DNA of 64,000 nucleotides from an uncultured beta proteobacterium (GTDB lineage Bacteria; Pseudomonadota; Gammaproteobacteria; Burkholderiales; SG8-41): assembly GCA_903889565.1 (NCBI GenBank), contig CAISYC010000016.1:1-64000 (forward strand), given 5' to 3'. The notes below the pieces were generated by a model that saw only the letters and a program-made list of their open reading frames with translations, was not told the DNA's origin and ran no database searches. This document shows, piece by piece, positions 1 to 7,406 of the stretch (positions are counted from its first letter, which is position 1; the number at the start of each line of letters is the position of its first letter). Made by a program: the position numbers and the translations under genes.

Positions 1-129
1 GAACGATTGTTTCGCCGACTCAAAGGCTTTCGTCGCATCTTCTCGCGATTCGAGAAACTCGACATAATGTTCTTGGCTTTTATCCATTTCGCCCTGATCG
101 TTGAAAGCCTTCGCTATCCACTTGTGTGA
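1..129 (+). mobile_element. IS5-family transposase, C-terminal end (cut by window edge)
   Basis: Reading from base 1 gives 42 codons to a TGA at 127-129. The peptide starts ERLFRRLKGFRRI and goes on through RFEKLDIMFLAFIHFALI. That is the pattern at the C-terminus of IS5-family DDE transposases (E-R-x-F-x-R-L-K-x-F-R-R, then R-Y/F-x-K-L and a hydrophobic end); by family knowledge the first Glu, at bases 1-3, would be the third catalytic acid. The rest of the element lies left of the window. The bases just after the stop (GTGAACACGCCC, ending near 137) look like an inverted-repeat terminus, but the mate is not visible. Frame and motif are clear; the subgroup is not assigned. Confidence 0.8.
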
Positions 130-136
130 ACACGCC

Positions 137-766
137 CTAGTAGAGCGTCGACTTCAGCCGCGGATACAGATCACGGTCGTATTCCGCCGCCTTGATCTTC
201 GCGCCGCTGATGTCCTCGACCATGGTGCCGAGACTGGGCAGGCTCGCACGCTCGATCTGTGTCGCCGGATCCCACAGCTTCGAGCGCCACAACGCGCGCG
301 AACACTGGAAGAACACCGTTTCCACACTGATCACAATCACCGAACGCGGCAGCGCGCCCTCCATGCGAAAACGCTCCAGCACAGCCGGCGCCGTGGTGAT
401 CGCCGCACGCCCGTTCACGCGCAGCGTTTCACCGATACCGGGAATCATGAACAGCAAGGCGACGCGACAATCGGCAACGATGTTGCGCAGGCTGTCGATG
501 CGGTTGTTGCCCTTCCGATCCGGCAGCAGCAGGGTCTTTTCGTTTTCGACGACGACGAAACCCGGCGCATCGCCGCGCGGCGAAGTGTCGAGGCCGCCGG
601 GCCCGGCGGTCGCCAGCACCGCAAACGGCGACTTCGCGATCAGCAGCTGATAGTGCGGATGCAGGTAGTCGAGTTCCTTGGCCACCGCGGCGCCGCTTGG
701 TGCGCCGTAAATGCGCTCGAGGGCGGCAATATCGGTGATGCGGTACGGATCGGTATTGTTATCCAT
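137..766 (-). CDS. Pyridoxamine 5'-phosphate oxidase-family FMN flavoprotein
   Basis: A 209-residue protein of the split-barrel flavin-binding fold, in the subgroup typified by Deinococcus DR2398. Hallmarks are the N-terminal YLHPHYQLLI segment, FAVLATAGPGGLDTSPRGD (FMN-phosphate region), TLLLPDRKGNNRIDSL, and the FFQCSRAL helix near the C-terminus. It probably binds FMN in the cytoplasm; substrate unknown, and it need not oxidise pyridoxamine phosphate. The ATG at 764-766 is preferred because AGGA lies 7 bases upstream and the family begins near here; a start 13 codons earlier is possible. The stop codon falls about 8 bases beyond the transposase stop, so the insertion sequence abuts the end of this gene without visibly shortening it. 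Confidence 0.85.
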   Translation of the reverse strand: MDNNTDPYRITDIAALERIYGAPSGAAVAKELDYLHPHYQLLIAKSPFAVLATAGPGGLDTSPRGDAPGFVVVENEKTLLLPDRKGNNRIDSLRNIVADCRVALLFMIPGIGETLRVNGRAAITTAPAVLERFRMEGALPRSVIVISVETVFFQCSRALWRSKLWDPATQIERASLPSLGTMVEDISGAKIKAAEYDRDLYPRLKSTLY

Positions 767-826
767 GATCGTGTCCTGAAGAGCATGGCCGTTCCCTCTC
801 CCCAAGGGGAGAGGGGGTCCTTCAAA

Positions 827-1303
827 CTAGGCTTTGATCGCCTCGCGGAACAGTGCGGTCGCCTCTTCACTTGTGGTGACGACATTGTTTTCGCCTTGGC
901 GCGATTTCACCTTGAACTGCACCGCGCTTTTCTCGTCGTGCTGGAACACCGCCAGCGAAACGGCGCTTTTCCAGTTCGGCCCGCGGTAGGCAAAATAATA
1001 CTCGGCGATTTCCTCGCCCTTGGTCATCGGGGTGCCGGCACGCACGCCGTTGACCACCGTGTTGTCTTCCCAGTTGCCCCAGCCCTCGGCGGCGGCAATG
1101 GTGTTGATGACCTTCTGCACCTTGTCGCGGATCGGCTTCACGAACAGCTTGGCGTAGGCGCGCGAATTAAGGTCTTTCAGCGCGCCCTTGGCCAGCAACT
1201 GCACTTCGTCGTGGCCCATGCGCTCGGCATTCATGTACAGGTTTTCAAGTTCGTGGCGGTCGTACTTGCCGGCCCTGATGTTCTCGATGATTTTTTCGCT
1301 CAT
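827..1303 (-). CDS. Hypothetical protein, 158 aa
   Basis: A soluble 158-residue protein that I cannot assign to a named family. The N-terminal third is helical and charged (MSEKIIENIRAGKYDRHELENLY), followed by a more beta-like C-terminal half with many Lys/Gln and Val. No signal peptide, membrane segment or metal motif is visible. GGAG sits 7 bases before the ATG at 1301-1303, which decides the start over an in-frame TTG two codons upstream. Base composition and codon use look native. It lies behind a 200-base gap and ahead of the flavoprotein on the same strand, but the 60-base spacing does not prove an operon. Confidence 0.7.
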   Translation of the reverse strand: MSEKIIENIRAGKYDRHELENLYMNAERMGHDEVQLLAKGALKDLNSRAYAKLFVKPIRDKVQKVINTIAAAEGWGNWEDNTVVNGVRAGTPMTKGEEIAEYYFAYRGPNWKSAVSLAVFQHDEKSAVQFKVKSRQGENNVVTTSEEATALFREAIKA

Positions 1304-1500
1304 GTCCAAACTCCGCCTTATTGTCGTGCAGTCAAATTACGATAGACGCCAGCGGTCGGGGAGCGTCGGCAAACGCCGCTTGCCGCCCCGCCGAACCAGC
1401 ACCGGGAGGCGACCTTCAAAATCCGGTAACCGCGTATTTTAGCGCGGGTTGCCTGTTTTCGACTTTTAATTGAAACGCGCGTCCGGCAGACGCCGCCGGG

Positions 1501-1941
1501 CTACCCCGGCTGATTGGCGAAACGGCGCCGGTTCCACAGGGTGGCGGCACCGTACAACACCATCAGCCCGAGGCTGACGAAATAGCCGACCGCGCCCGAC
1601 CACCAGTAGTGTTTGCCGTTGTCGTCGTGCTGCGCGTAATAAACCGCAATATCCGCGAGCTGGAACACAATGCCCAGCAGCGCCAGCACGATGATAATCA
1701 GCGAACGATGGTCATTGGAACCCGGCCGCGACGGCGGAATCACCGCCGCCACGATCGCGCAGGCGCCGGCAAACATGGTCGGCATCAGCGTCCAGTCGAA
1801 CAGAAAGCGGAATCCCGCCATGGTGCCGATCAACACGCAGAACAGGCGCGCCAGCAGCGACAGCGCCATCAGCATGCCGTCGTAGGATTTCGGTGCCGTC
1901 GGTTCAGTGTTGGTGTTCATGTCGGCCATTTGTAAATTCAT
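1501..1941 (-). CDS. Four-helix integral membrane protein of unknown function
   Basis: About 146 residues with four hydrophobic stretches: LSLLARLFCVLIGTMAGF, LMPTMFAGACAIVAAVI, SLIIIVLALLGIVFQLADI and YFVSLGLMVLYGAATLW. The N-terminal 25 residues are polar and the C-terminus ends in a short basic tail, so an inner-membrane protein is likely. Several in-frame ATGs (1939-1941, 1927-1929, 1918-1920) compete and none has a strong ribosome-binding site; the first is used here. The gene starts 30 bases after the ModA-like gene stops, on the same strand, so co-transcription is possible. No family recognised. Confidence 0.65.
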   Translation of the reverse strand: MNLQMADMNTNTEPTAPKSYDGMLMALSLLARLFCVLIGTMAGFRFLFDWTLMPTMFAGACAIVAAVIPPSRPGSNDHRSLIIIVLALLGIVFQLADIAVYYAQHDDNGKHYWWSGAVGYFVSLGLMVLYGAATLWNRRRFANQPG

Positions 1942-1971
1942 GCGCAACCCGGAAACCGATCTTACCTGCAA

Positions 1972-2676
1972 TCAGGCGGGCTCGAGTCCGCTCTGACGAA
2001 TCGCCGTCGCCGCTGCGGGCGAGGCCAGCAACGCGATCATCTGCGCAGCCGCCTCCTTGTTTGTACTGTTGGCACCGATACCTGCGATATAAAGCGAAAC
2101 CTTTTGCAATTCCGCCGGCAGCGGCGTGATGTGGTCTATGCCCGCCACCGGCAGCATCTCGCTGATCTGCTGGCAGCACACTTCAGCTTCGCCGCGCGCG
2201 ACCACCGCGGCAGTGCGCTGGCCGTTGCCGACCCAGATGCATTTCGGCGTCATTGCATCAAGAATGCCGAGACGCGGAAACAATTCGGTCATCAGATAGG
2301 TGCCGCTCACGCTCGCCGAATACGCCAGCGAATTCGCTTCCAGCATGTATTTTTTGAACGCCTCGACGCTGCCGATCTCCGGCTTCGGCGCACCGGCGCG
2401 CACCGCGATCCCAATGGTCGATCTGGCGAGCGGCGTGCTGCCGGCTTCCAGCACATAACCGGCGTCGATGAACTCGCGCATGTTTTTGCTGACCACGATC
2501 ACCACATCGGCAAGCTCGCCGCGTTGCAAGCGGTTCGGAATCGAGGTCTCACCGGTGCCGATCGAGGTCGTCAGCGTGAGCACCTTCTGGCCGGTCAACC
2601 GTTCGACCTGCGGCAGCAAGGCCAGATGCGCGCCCGTAAACGCGCCGGAAGTCATCACGCGCAGTTCAGTGGTCAT
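1972..2676 (-). CDS. ModA-like solute-binding-fold protein without signal peptide (copy 1)
   Basis: A 234-residue protein of the type II periplasmic-binding fold related to molybdate-binding ModA: TTELRVMTSGAF near the start (strand plus anion-binding loop), TTSIGTGETSIPNRL, the DVVIV strand, and SPAAATAIRQSGLEP at the end, which is typical of COG0725 proteins. Unlike true ModA it starts directly at the first strand with no signal peptide or lipobox, and no permease or ATPase gene is nearby. It is clearly paralogous to the next gene upstream (2744-3448) over its whole length, so the pair arose by tandem duplication. A CCQQ motif near residue 165 is shared by both copies. Role unknown; a cytoplasmic anion or small-molecule sensor is only a guess. 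Confidence 0.8.
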   Translation of the reverse strand: MTTELRVMTSGAFTGAHLALLPQVERLTGQKVLTLTTSIGTGETSIPNRLQRGELADVVIVVSKNMREFIDAGYVLEAGSTPLARSTIGIAVRAGAPKPEIGSVEAFKKYMLEANSLAYSASVSGTYLMTELFPRLGILDAMTPKCIWVGNGQRTAAVVARGEAEVCCQQISEMLPVAGIDHITPLPAELQKVSLYIAGIGANSTNKEAAAQMIALLASPAAATAIRQSGLEPA

Positions 2677-2699
2677 GATTCGTCAGCCGCCATCCGTAG

Positions 2700-2726
2700 C
2701 CCGGAAGGAGCGCAGCGCATTCCGGG
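2700..2726. repeat. REP-like GC-rich hairpin
   Basis: CCCGGAA (2700-2706) and TTCCGGG (2720-2726) form a 7-bp stem around a GCGCAGCGC-containing loop, in the 67-base gap between the two ModA-like genes. The flanking words (CATCCGTAGCCCGGA) match a short dispersed repeat commonly seen between genes of proteobacteria. It could act as a weak transcript-end structure for the upstream gene copy. Confidence 0.6.
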
Positions 2727-2743
2727 ACAACATCTAATCACGA

Positions 2744-3448
2744 TCACGCCGGATCAAGCCCGCTCTTCCGGATCGCCTCGGCCGCCGCCGGCGAGGTAAG
2801 AAACGCAATCATCCTGCGCGCGGCAGCCTGATCCGGACTGTTGCTGCCGACACCCGCCGAAAACAGCGAAACTTTCTGAAACTCAGGCGGCAGCGCGGTG
2901 ATGTGCGCGATGCCTTCGACCGGCAACAGCTCACTGAATTGCTGACAGCACAGGTCGGCTTCGCCGCGCGCGACCACCGCGCCGGTACGCTCGCCCCCGG
3001 TTACGAGGCGGCTGCGCGGCAGCATCACATCCGAAATGCCCAGACGCTGATACACGTCCTGCGTCAGATAGTTGCCGCTGACGCTCGCCGAGTAGGCCAC
3101 CGTCTTCGCCGCCAGCAGCGTGCGCTTGAACGCCTCGGGCGTGCTCACATCCGGCGCCGGCGCACCCGCGCGTACCGCGATGCCGATGCTCGAGCGCGCC
3201 ACCGGCGTATGGCTGTCGGCTAACGCGTATCCATCCGCAATGAATTTGCGCAGCACTTCGTCGGCCACGATGATGACGTCGGCCACTTCACCGCGCTTCA
3301 GACGGTTTGGAATCGAGGTCTCACCGGTACCGATCGACGTCGTCACGGTGACCATGGACTTGCCGGTCAGGCTTTCAAGTTGCGGAATCAGGGAACGATA
3401 GGCGGCGGTACAAGCGCCGGAGGTCATTACGCGGAGTTCGGTGGTCAT
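2744..3448 (-). CDS. ModA-like solute-binding-fold protein without signal peptide (copy 2)
   Basis: Also 234 residues and collinear with the downstream copy: TTELRVMTSGACTAAYRSL at the N-terminus, TTSIGTGETSIPNRLKRGE, VARSSIGIAVRAGAPAP, YSASVSGNYL, GEADLCCQQFSELLPV and SPAAAEAIRKSGLDPA at the end. The N-terminus again has no export signal, so it is probably cytoplasmic in spite of its periplasmic-binding fold. It comes first in transcription order on the minus strand, with the REP-like hairpin between it and copy 1. The copies agree at most positions around the predicted ligand cleft but differ in surface helices, suggesting an old duplication. No transport partner is present, and the ligand is unknown. 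Confidence 0.8.
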   Translation of the reverse strand: MTTELRVMTSGACTAAYRSLIPQLESLTGKSMVTVTTSIGTGETSIPNRLKRGEVADVIIVADEVLRKFIADGYALADSHTPVARSSIGIAVRAGAPAPDVSTPEAFKRTLLAAKTVAYSASVSGNYLTQDVYQRLGISDVMLPRSRLVTGGERTGAVVARGEADLCCQQFSELLPVEGIAHITALPPEFQKVSLFSAGVGSNSPDQAAARRMIAFLTSPAAAEAIRKSGLDPA

Positions 3449-3646
3449 GTCGGTGATTTGGCAAACAAAGGAAGAAGAGCGCGTATTTTAGGGCAATCCT
3501 TGGTCCGCGCTTTTGCCGTTTATTTCGCACGCTGATTGCGCGTGCTTTCCGAAGGTATCGTTTGATCGCGCGTTTAAAGCGGGACGTTGTCCGTTGCGCC
3601 CGACTCGCGTTATCCTGCAGCACTGCATTCAGCTCACGGAGTCCCC

Positions 3647-4006
3647 ATGACCGCCCCTCCCCTCAACAAAGGCCCCCACGACGTCGGCGGCGAAGCAGCC
3701 GATGCCGTCGATACCCTCGATCACGGCATGGCGTTCTGGGAGAAGCAGGCCAACGGCCTGCGTTCGGTGCTGTCGGCGCGGCGGATCACGCGCACCGACG
3801 AACTGCGCCGCGCCGCCGAGGATCTCGGCGACCGTTATTCGCAGCTTGCTTACTTCGAACGCACGACGATGGCGCTGCGCACCGTGCTGCTCGAAAAAGG
3901 CCTCATCACCGAAGTCGAACTCAAGGCGAAGATGGACGAGATCCGCGCGCGCTTCAACGTGCCGGATGAAATGGAGTCGCCGCTGATACAGGCCGCGCAG
4001 AAATGA
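3647..4006 (+). CDS. Nitrile hydratase / thiocyanate hydrolase small subunit, N-terminal half of NHase beta
   Basis: A 119-residue protein matching the helical N-terminal domain of nitrile hydratase beta chains: the HDVGG signature at residues 11-15, then FWEKQANGLRSVL, the DELRRAAEDLGDRY helix and YFERTTMALRTVLLEKGLI. It ends where the SH3-like half of an ordinary beta chain would begin; that half is encoded by the next gene. The ATG at 3647 has GGAG a few bases upstream. The two genes overlap by four bases (ATGA), so translation is coupled. In thiocyanate hydrolase the NHase beta chain is split the same way. An NHase activator protein is less likely because activators usually lack HDVGG. 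Confidence 0.85.
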   Translation: MTAPPLNKGPHDVGGEAADAVDTLDHGMAFWEKQANGLRSVLSARRITRTDELRRAAEDLGDRYSQLAYFERTTMALRTVLLEKGLITEVELKAKMDEIRARFNVPDEMESPLIQAAQK

Positions 4007-4353
4007 GCGCCGCCACTTCAACCCTGCCGTCGACCTACACGCCCGCCCCGGGTCACCGCTACAAGGTCGGCGATGCGGTGGTGATCAAGCGCGCGTTTCC
4101 GCCGGGCCACCGCCGCACGCCCTATTACATCCGCGGCAAGCAGGGCGTCATCGAGCGCATCTGCGGCAGCTTTCCGAATCCGGAGGAACTCGCTTACGGC
4201 TTCGACGGCGAGCCGAAAAAAATTCTCTACCGCGTGCGCTTTGCGCAGAACCATGTCTGGCCCGGCTATGCCGGCCCGGCGCACGACATCATCGAGATGG
4301 AAATTTTCGAACATTGGCTGCTGCCCGCCGGCAACGCCGCGGCAAAAGGATAA
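4003..4353 (+). CDS. Nitrile hydratase / thiocyanate hydrolase small subunit, SH3-like half of NHase beta
   Basis: A 116-residue protein equal to the C-terminal SH3-like barrel of NHase beta: YKVGDAVVIKR, then the strongly conserved RTPYYIRGKQGVIERICG, and LYRVRFAQNHVWPGYAG followed by the MEIFEHWLLP strand. By family knowledge this barrel packs on the metal-bearing alpha-type subunit and shapes the active-site channel. It begins inside the stop of the preceding gene (ATGA overlap), and its TAA is followed four bases later by the metal subunit ATG, so the three genes form one tight operon in the order N-half, C-half, metal subunit, as I recall for scnB-scnA-scnC. Confidence 0.9.
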   Translation: MSAATSTLPSTYTPAPGHRYKVGDAVVIKRAFPPGHRRTPYYIRGKQGVIERICGSFPNPEELAYGFDGEPKKILYRVRFAQNHVWPGYAGPAHDIIEMEIFEHWLLPAGNAAAKG

Positions 4354-4357
4354 CTCG

Positions 4358-5041
4358 ATGACCGATACCAAATTCGACTACTACGCGCAGAAGAAACACG
4401 CGCACGACCATGGCGACCATGACCACGCCGCTGACGCCCATGCCGCGATCGAAGAGCCCCGCGAAGGTCCGCCGTCCGAATTCGAAATCATGAGCCGTGC
4501 GATGCAGGAGCTGCTCGAAGCCAAGGGCGTGATCACTGCCGAACAGGTGCGCGCGCGCATGGAGCAGTTCGAGGAGGATCTTCCCTACCGCGGTTCGCGC
4601 GTGGTCGCGCGCGCCTGGGTCGATCCGGATTTTAAACAACGCCTGCTCGCCGACGGCAAGGCCGCGTGCACTGAATTCGGCATCGATCTCGAAGCGGATC
4701 GTTTGATTGCGGTCGAAAACACGCCTGAGGTCCACAACGTCATCGTCTGCACGCTGTGCTCCTGCTACCCGCGCTCGCTGCTCGGCATGCCGCCGACCTG
4801 GTACAAGAGCCGCAACTACCGCTCGCGCGTGGTGTTCGAGCCGCGTGCGGTGCTGCGCGAATTCGGCACCGTGCTGCCCGATAACGTTACCGTGCGCGTG
4901 CACGACTCGAATGCCGACATGCGCTACGTGGTGATCCCGATGCGCCCTGCCGGCACCGAAGGCTGGGACGAGGAAAAACTGGCGGAGCTTCTGACGCGGG
5001 ATACGCTGGTGGGTGTGACGACGCCGGGTGTAGCGCGCTGA
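4358..5041 (+). CDS. Cobalt-type nitrile hydratase alpha / thiocyanate hydrolase gamma subunit
   Basis: A 227-residue metal-binding subunit. The claw motif C131-T-L-C-S-C136 is the cobalt-type sequence (iron enzymes usually have Ser in place of Thr); in the family the last two cysteines become oxidised and coordinate non-corrin Co(III). Further on, PPTWYKSRNYRSRVV, EPRAVLREFG and the closing RPAGTEGWDEEKLAELLTRD are standard. Arg139 follows CSCYP where many nitrile hydratases have Trp; an Arg here is, as I recall, a thiocyanate hydrolase feature, so SCN- to COS plus ammonia is a real alternative to nitrile to amide. Residues 14-28 are rich in His/Asp, a possible metal-handling tail. AAAGGAT precedes the ATG. 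No activator or cobalt transporter gene is nearby. Confidence 0.92.
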   Translation: MTDTKFDYYAQKKHAHDHGDHDHAADAHAAIEEPREGPPSEFEIMSRAMQELLEAKGVITAEQVRARMEQFEEDLPYRGSRVVARAWVDPDFKQRLLADGKAACTEFGIDLEADRLIAVENTPEVHNVIVCTLCSCYPRSLLGMPPTWYKSRNYRSRVVFEPRAVLREFGTVLPDNVTVRVHDSNADMRYVVIPMRPAGTEGWDEEKLAELLTRDTLVGVTTPGVAR

Positions 5042-5062
5042 ATCATTGAATACACCAGACCC

Positions 5063-5152
5063 GTAGGGCGGATGAGCGTAGCGCTATCCGCCGGATGTGA
5101 TTTTTGACGGCTCTTACTTCCATGCGGCGGAATGCGCTGCGCTTTTCCGCCC
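5063..5152. repeat. Pair of REP-like hairpins between convergent genes
   Basis: Two short palindromes: GGCGGAT (5067-5073) with ATCCGCC (5086-5092), and GGCGGAA (5126-5132) with TTCCGCC (5145-5151). The outer edges GTAGGGCGGA and TCCGCCCTGC are themselves near-complementary, so the whole 90-base block can fold as a larger inverted repeat. It fills the gap between the hydratase operon and the convergent DASS transporter gene and may terminate both transcripts. Related in style to the hairpin at 2700-2726. Confidence 0.6.
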
Positions 5153-5162
5153 TGCAAAACCA

Positions 5163-6539
5163 TCAGGGCGTGAAGTAACCGATCAGTCGCCACCATACAT
5201 ACTCCAGCGGCATGAAGACCACGATGCCGGCGACCGCCAGCGGCACTGCGACGCGCATCGCGGTGCCGAGGGATACGCGTCCCGCATGCATGCCGACCAC
5301 CACCGGCGGCACCTGATACGGCAACAGCATTACGTTGTAGGCAACAGCAATGGTCATGATGGCCGCCGTCAGCGGCCAGCCTGCGGCCGTCGCAAACGGC
5401 CCCGCCAGCGCGGTGGTAACCGCGGGCATCGCAGGGTTGGTGACCAGCGCACCGGTCAGCACATTCAAAACGCTCAGCAACATGAAGTTGGTGAAGTCCG
5501 CGCCATGCTGCAGATTGAGCGTTGTGAGCAGTGATTTGCCGAGCACGTCACCAAGACCTGATTCGTGCACCACCGCACCGAGGCCGATTGACGCGCCGGT
5601 GTAGAAAAAGGCGCCGAACTTGACGTCATTGAATGCCGCTGCCGGCAACACGCCGATACCGGGCAACAGGCACGCGAGGCCCGCCGCCAGTGCAACCCAG
5701 CCCGGACGCACGCCGTGCAGCGCATCGGTCATCCACAACAGCAGCGCCAGTGCGAGGATTACCGCGAGTCGCTTTTCGGCCGCACTCACCGGCGCAAACA
5801 CCGGCGGGTTCTGCTCGGCCTGCACTGCCGCAGGAAACAATTTGCAGATCAGGGCCACCGCGAATGCGCCCTTCAATACCGCGAGCACAGGAAACATCAC
5901 CCAGAAATATTGCGCGTAGATGAGTTGCACCGAATACAGCGTTTCAGTAGCGCCAGCCAGCACCAGATTCGGCGCGTTGGCCGGCAGGATCGCCGAACCG
6001 CTTTGGTAACTCAGAATGATGGCCGTCATGCACAAACCGTTATAACCATTGCTGCCATGCGCAAAACCAACCCGCTCGGCCAGCGCGATGACGATCGGCA
6101 ACAGCAACAGCATGCGCGCCACCGTGGCCGGCATGAAGAAGGCGAGCGCGGTCGATACCAGCGCCACCGCGATCATCAGCGATGCGTAGTTGCCGGTGAA
6201 ACGCTCGAACAGCACACTGGCAAAACGGCGACCGAGCCCCGTCGCGCCCACCGCCTCAGCGAGGATCAATCCGCCCAGTACCAGCCACATGGTCGCCGAC
6301 GTAAAACTCGAGAACACGACCTGCGGCGATGCGATCGCCAATACCACCGCGAGCAGAAAAAACAGCAACGAGGTGATGTACTCGGGAATCACGCCGGTGG
6401 CCCACAAACTGACGGTGAGCAGCATGAGTGCGGCGGCGTGCATCACCACCGGCGCGGCGCTAGCGGGCGGCGGCAAAAAATAGACGACCGCCGCGGCGAT
6501 ACCGGCCAGCCATGCCAGTGAAGTGGAGAAGCGCGGCAC
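5163..6539 (-). CDS. DASS (SLC13) family anion symporter
   Basis: A 458-residue inner-membrane carrier with about a dozen hydrophobic helices and the two-fold repeat of the divalent anion:sodium symporter family. The substrate-loop motifs are visible: LPANAPNLVLAG in the first half and TNPAMPAVTTALAG in the second, and the C-terminal LLPYQVPPVVVG segment is also typical. Such carriers import C4-dicarboxylates, tricarboxylates, sulfate or related anions with sodium or protons; the sequence alone does not choose. The start is a GTG at 6537-6539, the first possible start after an in-frame stop, with no clear ribosome-binding site. It is convergent with the hydratase operon and followed by no partner gene. 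Confidence 0.85.
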   Translation of the reverse strand: MPRFSTSLAWLAGIAAAVVYFLPPPASAAPVVMHAAALMLLTVSLWATGVIPEYITSLLFFLLAVVLAIASPQVVFSSFTSATMWLVLGGLILAEAVGATGLGRRFASVLFERFTGNYASLMIAVALVSTALAFFMPATVARMLLLLPIVIALAERVGFAHGSNGYNGLCMTAIILSYQSGSAILPANAPNLVLAGATETLYSVQLIYAQYFWVMFPVLAVLKGAFAVALICKLFPAAVQAEQNPPVFAPVSAAEKRLAVILALALLLWMTDALHGVRPGWVALAAGLACLLPGIGVLPAAAFNDVKFGAFFYTGASIGLGAVVHESGLGDVLGKSLLTTLNLQHGADFTNFMLLSVLNVLTGALVTNPAMPAVTTALAGPFATAAGWPLTAAIMTIAVAYNVMLLPYQVPPVVVGMHAGRVSLGTAMRVAVPLAVAGIVVFMPLEYVWWRLIGYFTP

Positions 6540-6593
6540 TATGGTTTAGAGCACATCAAAGATACGCACATGCCCGGCCTGCGCTGCCGCGCA

Positions 6594-7355
6594 TCAGCGC
6601 TTGAACTTGGCAGCAATCGCATCCGACGCGCGCACCAGTATGCCGGTGTCGGCTGCAACCGCGACGAACAGGAAACCCATGTCGAGACAGCGCTGACCGT
6701 CGGCTTCGCCGACCAGGATGCCCGGCGCCTTGCCGGCTTTGCGGATGCGTTTGGCGGCGTCTTCCATCACCTTCCACACCGCCGGATCCTGCCAGTTGCC
6801 GAGATAACCCATGTCGGCGGAGAGATCGTTGGGGCCGATGAACACGCCATCGATGCCCTCGACCTCGGCGATCGCATCGAGATTGGCGATCGACTTCCTC
6901 GTCTCGACCTGCACCAGCAGGCACAATTCCGACGCCGACTTCTTGTGATAATCCTTGATGCGGCCGTAACCCGCCGCGCGGCTGCCGCCGGCGACGCCGC
7001 GCACCCCCTCCTGCGGGTAACGCGTATAAAGCACCGCGTTCTTCGCTTCTTCGACCGTCTGCACATAGGGCACCAGCAACGACTGCGCGCCGATGTCGAG
7101 ATAGCGCTTGATCAGCACCATGTCGTTCCACGCCACGCGCACCACCGGGTTGGCCGTACCGCTTTGCATGGCGTGCAATTGCTGCTGCACCATCGGCAGC
7201 TCATTCGGCGAATGCTCGGTGTCGAGCAGCACCCAGTCAACACCGGAGTGACCGAGAATCTCGGCAACGATGTGCGAGGACAGCGAACTCCAGATGCCGA
7301 TCTGCGTTTTGCCGGCCTCGAGCGCATGCTTGAAATGATTGACGGGCAGTTCCAT
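6594..7355 (-). CDS. HpcH/HpaI-type 2-oxo-3-deoxy-acid aldolase
   Basis: A 253-residue class II, metal-dependent aldolase that splits 2-keto-3-deoxy or 4-hydroxy-2-oxo acids into pyruvate (or a relative) and an aldehyde. Family marks are VDWVLLDTEHSPNE with the catalytic His, a metal-ligand Glu in LLVQVETRKSI, FIGPNDLSADMG with the metal-ligand Asp, and GILVGEADGQR. CAGGAG lies just before the ATG. The gene sits downstream of a sugar-acid dehydratase and an MFS carrier on the same strand, so a 2-keto-3-deoxy sugar acid is the likely substrate, as for GarL or HpaI; the exact one cannot be read from sequence. Confidence 0.9.
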   Translation of the reverse strand: MELPVNHFKHALEAGKTQIGIWSSLSSHIVAEILGHSGVDWVLLDTEHSPNELPMVQQQLHAMQSGTANPVVRVAWNDMVLIKRYLDIGAQSLLVPYVQTVEEAKNAVLYTRYPQEGVRGVAGGSRAAGYGRIKDYHKKSASELCLLVQVETRKSIANLDAIAEVEGIDGVFIGPNDLSADMGYLGNWQDPAVWKVMEDAAKRIRKAGKAPGILVGEADGQRCLDMGFLFVAVAADTGILVRASDAIAAKFKR

Positions 7356-7406
7356 GACGACTCTCCTGTTGAGACAAGCGGCGATTTTACGCCAGCGCGC
7401 GGCAGC

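Noticed and set aside
1-87. Minus-strand frame at the left edge reading MDKSQEHYVEFLESRED
   Set aside because: It is the antisense of the IS5 transposase C-terminus; this pattern is a known spurious product.
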